From: Bradyrhizobium sp. BR 10289
Lineage (GTDB): Bacteria; Pseudomonadota; Alphaproteobacteria; Rhizobiales; Xanthobacteraceae
Assembly: GCF_019455385.1 (NCBI RefSeq)
Contig: NZ_JACOFR010000012.1
Span: 148,235-212,234 of the forward strand
Length of the DNA: 64,000 nucleotides
Direction of reading: 5' to 3'
Positions 59,048 to 64,000 of the stretch are shown here, piece by piece (position 1 is the stretch's first letter; every line of letters begins with the position of its first letter). The position numbers were made by a program, and so were the translations under genes. Under the pieces are notes generated by a model. The model was given only the letters and a program-made list of their open reading frames with translations, did not search any database and was not told where the DNA came from.

Positions 59048-59956
59048 ATGTCCCTCGCCACCTCGCTTCCCGCCCCGCGCAGCCGCTTCAACACACTGCC
59101 GCTCGCCATAGGCCTGTTTTGCCTACTCTGGAGCTACGCTTTCGTCGCCGGCAAGATTGGCGTCACCCATTGCCCGCCGCTGATCCTGCTCGCCGCGCGC
59201 TTCTCGCTCGCCGGCATTTTAATCCTCGGAGCCACGATCGTCCGTGGCGACTGGTCACTGTCGTGGCGCGATGCCGCGATCTTCGCGGTGCTGGGAATTG
59301 CCAATAACGCGCTCTATCTCGGCCTCGGCTACACCGGGCTGCAATCGGTCTCGGCGGGGCTCGGCGGCCTGATCGTCTCGGCCAATCCGGTCTTCACCGC
59401 CGCGCTCGCCGCGTTGCTGCTCAGTGAGGGCATGACCTGGCGCAAGGCAAGCGGACTTCTGCTCGGCATCATCGGCGTGACCTTGATCGTCTGGCACCGC
59501 CTCTCGGTCGGCACCGATTCGCTGCATGGCATCCTCTTCACCCTGGCCTCGCTTGCTTCGATCGTCGCCGGCACCATCCTGTTCAAGCTGCTGGCGCCGA
59601 AGGGGTCCTTGTGGATCGGCAATGGCGTCCAGAACCTCGCCGCCGGCATCGTGCTGACGCCGGTCGCGCTCACCTTCGCCGACGTTCATGCGATCGATGT
59701 CACGCCGAGCCTGATCGGCGCCTTCGGCTTTCTCGTGCTCGGCGGCTCGATCCTCGCCTACTGGCTGTGGTTTCATCTCCTGAAAGTGTGTGGCGCCACC
59801 GCCGCCAGCGCCTATCATTTCCTGATGCCGCCGCTCGGCATGCTGTTCGCCTTCCTCGTGCTCGGCGAGCATGTCGAGGCGCGCGACCTCCTAGGCATCA
59901 TCCCGGTCGCGCTCGGCATCTATCTGGTAACAAGGCCCGCGAAGGCCGTCGCGTAA
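59048..59956 (+). CDS. EamA/DMT family transporter
   Basis: A 302-residue inner-membrane protein with ten predicted helices in two repeated EamA halves, belonging to the drug/metabolite transporter superfamily. Segments such as LFCLLWSYAFVAGKIGV and GYTGLQSVSAGLGGLIV, later ILAYWLWFHLLKVCG, are typical. It probably exports an amino acid or other small molecule. AGGAG precedes ATG 59048. The divergent LysR gene is the likely regulator; a hydrolase gene follows 12 bases later. Confidence 0.9.
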   Translation: MSLATSLPAPRSRFNTLPLAIGLFCLLWSYAFVAGKIGVTHCPPLILLAARFSLAGILILGATIVRGDWSLSWRDAAIFAVLGIANNALYLGLGYTGLQSVSAGLGGLIVSANPVFTAALAALLLSEGMTWRKASGLLLGIIGVTLIVWHRLSVGTDSLHGILFTLASLASIVAGTILFKLLAPKGSLWIGNGVQNLAAGIVLTPVALTFADVHAIDVTPSLIGAFGFLVLGGSILAYWLWFHLLKVCGATAASAYHFLMPPLGMLFAFLVLGEHVEARDLLGIIPVALGIYLVTRPAKAVA

Positions 59957-59968
59957 GAGGAGTTCATC

Positions 59969-60745
59969 ATGCCCATCTCCATCACCCTGATCGGCGGCCC
60001 CACCGCGCTGATCGAGATCGACGGCTTCCGCCTGCTCACCGACCCGACCTTTGACGACGCGCACACCGCCTATCAGCTACCGCATGTGAAGCTGGAGAAG
60101 ACGATCGGGCCGGCGATGAAGGCCGATGCGATCGGCCCGGTCGATGCCGTGCTGCTCAGCCACGACCAGCATTCGGACAATCTGGACAATTCCGGCCGCG
60201 AATTGCTGAAGCACGTCAAGCGCGTGCTGACGACCGAGGCCGGCGCCAAACGCCTCGGCGGCCATGCCGAGGGTCTCGCGCCCTGGGGCGTCGCACATCT
60301 GAAAGACCGCGACGGCAATACGCTGAAGATCACCGCAACGCCGGCCCGGCACGGCCCGGTCGGCATCGAGCCGCTGTCGGGCGACGTCATCGGCTTCGTC
60401 GTGCAGTCGAGCCGCAAGGACACCAGCGACGTCTATATCAGCGGCGACACCACCTGGTTCGACGGCGTCGCCGAGGTCGCGCGGCGCTTCAAGTGTCGTG
60501 TGGTGCTGCCGTTCGCCGGTGCCGCGCAGACGCGCGGCCCGTTCCATCTCACCATGGACACAAACGACACCATCGAGACCGCCCGCGCCTTTCCCGACGC
60601 CGTGATCGTGCCGGTGCATACCGAAGGCTGGGCGCATTTCCGCCAGAACAGCGAGGATCTGCGCAAGACCTTTGACGTGCTCGGATTCGGCACGCGGCTG
60701 CGGCTGCTCGAGCCCGGCGTGCCGACAGTGATCGAGGCGCCGTGA
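59969..60745 (+). CDS. MBL-fold metal-dependent hydrolase
   Basis: A 258-residue hydrolase of the UlaG-like metallo-beta-lactamase group. The metal-binding motif reads SHDQHSDNLD (H-x-x-H-x-D). ATPARHGPVG and YISGDTTWFDG supply the later His and Asp ligands, and VPVHTEGWAH the last. It starts 12 bases after the EamA gene with AGAGGAG ahead, so the two are likely one operon. The substrate is unknown. Confidence 0.88.
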   Translation: MPISITLIGGPTALIEIDGFRLLTDPTFDDAHTAYQLPHVKLEKTIGPAMKADAIGPVDAVLLSHDQHSDNLDNSGRELLKHVKRVLTTEAGAKRLGGHAEGLAPWGVAHLKDRDGNTLKITATPARHGPVGIEPLSGDVIGFVVQSSRKDTSDVYISGDTTWFDGVAEVARRFKCRVVLPFAGAAQTRGPFHLTMDTNDTIETARAFPDAVIVPVHTEGWAHFRQNSEDLRKTFDVLGFGTRLRLLEPGVPTVIEAP

Positions 60746-60754
60746 GCTTCCACC

Positions 60755-60874
60755 GCTGTCATGCCCCGGCTTGACCGGGGCATCCAGTACGCCGCGGCGG
60801 TCGTTGTGAGAGCGAGCTATCCGACGACGGCCGCTGGAATACTGGATCGCCCGGTCAAGCCGGGCGATGACGAG
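60755..60874. repeat. Palindromic intergenic repeat, family E, left copy
   Basis: GTCATGCCCCGGCTTGACCG is inverted against CGGTCAAGCCGGGCGATGAC at the right end. The middle has GTTGTGAGAGCGAGCT and CTGGAATACTGG. It is nearly identical to 62704-62823. Confidence 0.9.
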
Positions 60875-60913
60875 CGGAGGGAGTGGGACACCTCGCCATG
60901 ACGATGGGGGCGG

Positions 60914-61684
60914 CTAATCCTTCCTGAACACGATCGATGCCATCCATCCCGTCATCAGCGCCATCGCCGCCGTGACGAGGCCGTAGATCAACCCGTTCTG
61001 CCGCGCCGTCGTCGCGACGAACTGCTCGAAGCCGACCTTGACGATCTCGAAGGCGGTCTCGGTCTTGGTCACCAACGCGCCATTGGCGAACAGTTTGATC
61101 TCCACCTCATAGGTCCCGATCGGCACCTCCGCGGGCAGGGGAATGCCGGTGCGGAACAGTGTCGGCGTCAGGAACGTCACGGCACTGCCATCCTCGCGGT
61201 AGAGGCCGCGCTGGGTACGCAGGCGAATGAACGCGGACCGGAACGCGTCGTTCGGCACCACGTCGGCATAGTCACCGCTGACGCGCTGGGTCAGCAGCAC
61301 GTTGTTCAGCCCGATCTGCTGCCGCCGCGCGATCTCGGGCGTGGTGATGACGTCGAAGGAGCGGTTCGCGAACAGCGCCAGATAACTCGGCACCGCCAGG
61401 AACTGGCGATAGTCGGTGTTGATCCAGATGCCGAATTTGCGCTCCTTGCGCCGTGTCACCATGTCGGCGCGCGGGCCCATCACGGTGACGACGAGATCGT
61501 AAGCGGTGCGATCGGCCGGCGTGGCAGCATCCTTCTCGACCGAGCCGAACAGCACCAGCTCCTCGCCGGAATAATTCGGCGTCACCGTGACGCGGTGGTT
61601 GGAGACCGACACGATCAGCCGTTCGGCCTGCGCGGCGTTGCCGAGCCACAGGACGAGGAGGCTTGCGAGCAGCGCGCGCATCAT
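60914..61684 (-). CDS. TIGR02186 family membrane-anchored protein
   Basis: A 256-residue protein with a signal peptide (MMRALLASLLVLWLGNAAQA), a large periplasmic beta-rich domain (LIVSVSNHRVTVTPNYSGEE, MVTRRKERKFGIWINTD), and one C-terminal membrane helix (GLVTAAMALMTGWMASIVF). It matches the TIGR02186 family, found in alphaproteobacteria beside a TauE/SafE permease; the role is not known. Its start overlaps the permease stop by four bases (ATGA). Confidence 0.88.
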   Translation of the reverse strand: MMRALLASLLVLWLGNAAQAERLIVSVSNHRVTVTPNYSGEELVLFGSVEKDAATPADRTAYDLVVTVMGPRADMVTRRKERKFGIWINTDYRQFLAVPSYLALFANRSFDVITTPEIARRQQIGLNNVLLTQRVSGDYADVVPNDAFRSAFIRLRTQRGLYREDGSAVTFLTPTLFRTGIPLPAEVPIGTYEVEIKLFANGALVTKTETAFEIVKVGFEQFVATTARQNGLIYGLVTAAMALMTGWMASIVFRKD

Positions 61685-62598
61685 CCGCTCACCCCGAGCT
61701 CGCGGATGGTGAAGAGGTCTGCGGGCTGGATCACCAGCTCGACCGCGAAGCGGATGCCGACCGAGAGGATCAGAAGGCCCAGCAGCAGCCGCAGCTGCTC
61801 GCCGCGGATCTTCTGGCCTGCGCGTGCCCCGAACTGCGCGCCGGTCACGCCGCCGACCATCAGGATCAGCGCGAGCACGGCATCGACGAGGTGGTTGGTC
61901 ACCGCGTGCAGCATGGTCGCGAACAGCATGGTGACGAGGGTCAGGACCATCGAGGTCCCGATCACCGTCGAGGTCGGCACGCGCAAGAGATAGATCATGA
62001 TCGGCACCAGAATGAAGCCGCCGCCGATGCCCATGATGGCGCCGATGAAGCCGATCACGACGCCGACGATCACGACGGGGATGACCGAGAGATAGATCTT
62101 CGAGCGCTTGAACCGCATCTTCAGCGGCAGGCCGTGGATCCAGTTATGCGTGCGGCGTGGCGGCACCGCGCCGCGCCGGGTCCGCATCAAGGCGCGCAGG
62201 CCTTCGGAGAACATCAGGCTGCCGACGGTGGTGAGCAGCACCACGTAGGACAGCGCGATCATCAGGTCGAGCTGTCCGAGTGCGCGAAGCTGCGTGAACG
62301 TCCAGACGCCGAGCGCCGTCCCGGTCACGCCGCCGCATAACAACACGCTCGCCAGCGCCGGATCGATCGCACGTCGTCGCCAGTAGGACAGCGCGCCGGA
62401 AAACGAGGACGCCGCGATGTGGCTCGCGACGGAGGCGACCGCGACCGCCGGCGTGATGCCGATGAAGATCAACAGCGGCGTCATCAGAAAGCCGCCGCCG
62501 ATCCCGAACAAGCCCGACACGAAGCCGACCGCCGCGCCCATCGCCAGCACCAGGAAGACGTTGACCGGAAGATCGGCGATCGGGAGATAGAGCTGCAT
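61681..62598 (-). CDS. TauE/SafE family permease
   Basis: A 305-residue inner-membrane permease of the sulfite exporter TauE/SafE family with about eight helices. The glycine-rich repeats FVSGLFGIGGGFLMTPLLIF and FIGAIMGIGGGFILVPIMIY are the duplicated core. It is translationally coupled to the TIGR02186 gene downstream, suggesting the two act together, perhaps on a sulfur or organic anion. The ATG at 62598 is used. Confidence 0.9.
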   Translation of the reverse strand: MQLYLPIADLPVNVFLVLAMGAAVGFVSGLFGIGGGFLMTPLLIFIGITPAVAVASVASHIAASSFSGALSYWRRRAIDPALASVLLCGGVTGTALGVWTFTQLRALGQLDLMIALSYVVLLTTVGSLMFSEGLRALMRTRRGAVPPRRTHNWIHGLPLKMRFKRSKIYLSVIPVVIVGVVIGFIGAIMGIGGGFILVPIMIYLLRVPTSTVIGTSMVLTLVTMLFATMLHAVTNHLVDAVLALILMVGGVTGAQFGARAGQKIRGEQLRLLLGLLILSVGIRFAVELVIQPADLFTIRELGVSG

Positions 62599-62703
62599 TG
62601 AACCTGCGCACCGGCGAGACGGATCGATTGCGGCGTCTCTTAGTAGCGGAATTCAGCGCGCGGAGGGACCGGGAATTTCGGGCGTGGTGAATTCACATTC
62701 TCC

Positions 62704-62823
62704 GCTGTCATGCCCCGGCTTGACCGGGGCATCCAGTACGCCGCGCGCGTTGTTGTGAGAGCGAGCTCCTTAACGCCGGTCTCTGGAATACTGGGTCGCC
62801 CGGTCAAGCCGGGCGACGACAAG
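62704..62823. repeat. Palindromic intergenic repeat, family E, right copy
   Basis: Same orientation and almost the same sequence as 60755-60874, including the GTTGTGAGAGCGAGCT middle. The two copies flank the TIGR02186-TauE pair as direct repeats. Confidence 0.9.
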
Positions 62824-62853
62824 AGCAAGAGGAGAAAGCGCGTACGAAAGCAA

Positions 62854-64000
62854 TCAATGCGCCGCCGACGCCGACTTCTTCGTTGCGATCGTCTTCGCTG
62901 CGGGCTTCGCATTCGCCTGCGGAGCGCTGTCCCAGCCGCCGTTCGGGGCGGGAACGTTGACGGCGTCGTCGGGCTGCGGCTCGGCGCTAAAAGTCTGGAT
63001 CGCGAGCTTGGCAGCGGCGAGCGATTGCGGGTCGAGGCGCTTCGCCACATCGTCGCGCTTGCTGGCCGCATCCGCATCGCCCTGGGCGGCTGCCAGGCTG
63101 AACCATTTGTAGGATTCGGCGAGGTTCTGTTCGACGCCGATGCCGCGGGCATAGAGGATGCCGAGATTGAACTGGCTATCGGCGACGCCGCGGTCGGCGG
63201 CTTTGCGGAACCATTGCGACGCGCTCTTGTAATTGGCGCCGCGTCCGCCGCCGTCGGCATCGAGCACCGCGAGATTGTGCATCGCCTTGGCGTTGCCGCG
63301 CTCGGCGGCCTGGGTGTAGTAGCGCCGCGCGATGTCGGCGTCCTTCTTCACGCCAAGGCCCTTTTCGTAGAGCGTGCCGAGGCGGAAGATGGCGGGCACC
63401 ACGCCGGCCTGCGCCGCGCGGTCATACCATTTTGCTGCTTCGTCGTAGTTCGCAGCGACGCCCTTGCCTTCGGCAAAGCGCACGCCGATCTCGTAGGCCG
63501 CGGTCGCATCGCCCTTCATCGCGGCGGTGCGCAGGCCCGGGCCGCCGATGCCGTCGGGCAGCTTCTCGCCGGGCGGCACCTGGACGAGGCCGAGCCTGGC
63601 GCGGCTGGCGCCCGACAGCGCGCCGGTGACGTCGCTGGAGGCGGGCGGCGGCGCGGCCTGGGCGGGAGCCGGCGGGATTTCAACCGAGGCCGAGCCGCCG
63701 GCGTTCGCGGGCAGGGCCGGCGCGGCGTTGTTCTGCGACTGCTTGCCGATCGGCGTCGGCGAGGTCATCGACGGGGTGATCTGCTCGGGCGCCGACGGCT
63801 TGGTCTCGACCGGGGGTGCCGCCTGCGGTGCGGGCGCCGGCGCGGAAGTCTCCATGGCCTGGGGCGAGGGCGCCGGGCTGCCGCCATCGAGCAGGTTCAT
63901 CGCCATCTTGAAGGTGCCGAGCACGATCACGACCACGCTCGCGCCGACCAGCAGCGAGCGGATTTTCGAGGTGATGGTCGAGCCACCTCCTTGACCCTGT
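62854..64000 (-). CDS. SEL1-like repeat protein (5' end beyond the window)
   Basis: The last 381 codons of a longer protein whose start lies past the right edge; the frame is open to base 64000. A membrane helix (LLVGASVVVIVLGTFKMAM) is followed by a Pro/Ala-rich linker and about four SEL1 repeats (GDATAAYEIGVRFAEGKGV, AIFRLGTLYEKGLGV, AMHNLAVLDADGGG, SQFNLGILYARGIGV) and a variable tail. Cytoplasmic residues before the helix resemble the layout of polarity factors such as PodJ, but this part is not visible. A role in envelope or cell-pole organisation is possible, not shown. Confidence 0.85.
   Translation of the reverse strand, partial: QGQGGGSTITSKIRSLLVGASVVVIVLGTFKMAMNLLDGGSPAPSPQAMETSAPAPAPQAAPPVETKPSAPEQITPSMTSPTPIGKQSQNNAAPALPANAGGSASVEIPPAPAQAAPPPASSDVTGALSGASRARLGLVQVPPGEKLPDGIGGPGLRTAAMKGDATAAYEIGVRFAEGKGVAANYDEAAKWYDRAAQAGVVPAIFRLGTLYEKGLGVKKDADIARRYYTQAAERGNAKAMHNLAVLDADGGGRGANYKSASQWFRKAADRGVADSQFNLGILYARGIGVEQNLAESYKWFSLAAAQGDADAASKRDDVAKRLDPQSLAAAKLAIQTFSAEPQPDDAVNVPAPNGGWDSAPQANAKPAAKTIATKKSASAAH

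Overview
The window reads as a chromosomal segment of a high-GC alphaproteobacterium, most likely Bradyrhizobium or a close relative. This rests on three things: strongly GC-rich third codon positions, the chvI-chvG-hprK-EIIA-HPr block near pckA that is typical of Rhizobiales, and several families of GC-rich palindromic intergenic repeats of the kind common in Bradyrhizobium genomes. There are about 55 protein genes, one decayed gene and one gene cut by the right edge. I saw no rRNA, tRNA, CRISPR array, transposase or integrase, so this looks like core or stable accessory chromosome rather than an island.

Left part (1-15.6 kb): a secreted cysteine-repeat protein; a medium-chain reductase; a dicarboxylate-type symporter followed directly by a lone periplasmic amino-acid binding protein; an ATP-grasp protein; ferredoxin-NADP reductase; an FMN glutamate-synthase-domain protein; a PilZ protein; a CNNM/CorC membrane protein; a chemoreceptor; and a composite Omp25-like/OprB-like porin. 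Next (15.7-21.3 kb) comes a compact locus with a creatininase-family amidohydrolase divergent from an NMT1/THI5-type ABC importer, a 2-hydroxyacid dehydrogenase and a tandem protease-inhibitor-like protein. The last four genes overlap or nearly overlap each other.

Middle (21.5-44.3 kb): a lysozyme-like peptidoglycan-binding protein with a hydrophobic tail, radC, map, an MscS channel, a CPA1 antiporter, modABC, mepA, a PAS/degenerate-GGDEF/EAL protein, an acyl-CoA-dehydrogenase-fold flavoprotein, a GNAT, an Asp/Glu racemase, a dimeric barrel protein, an alpha/beta-hydrolase remnant, an SRPBCC protein, lepA and a GT39 glycosyltransferase.

Right part (44.3-64 kb): ptsH, EIIA(Man), hprK, chvG and chvI run leftwards as one signalling block. 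Beyond chvI lie a heme/FMN-barrel gene and a secreted TPR-CHAT protein, then pckA. Together these couple acid/envelope sensing (ChvG/ChvI), nitrogen/carbon PTS phosphorylation and gluconeogenesis. After pckA come a thioesterase, glgP, a LysR/EamA pair, a metal-dependent hydrolase, a TIGR02186/TauE pair flanked by near-identical 120-bp repeats, and the 3' part of a SEL1-repeat protein.

No obvious new defence or mobile system is present. The best leads are the creatininase/ABC/inhibitor locus, the secreted TPR-CHAT protein between chvI and pckA, the lysozyme with a holin-like tail, and the composite porin. All functional statements come from reading motifs by eye; no database search was run.
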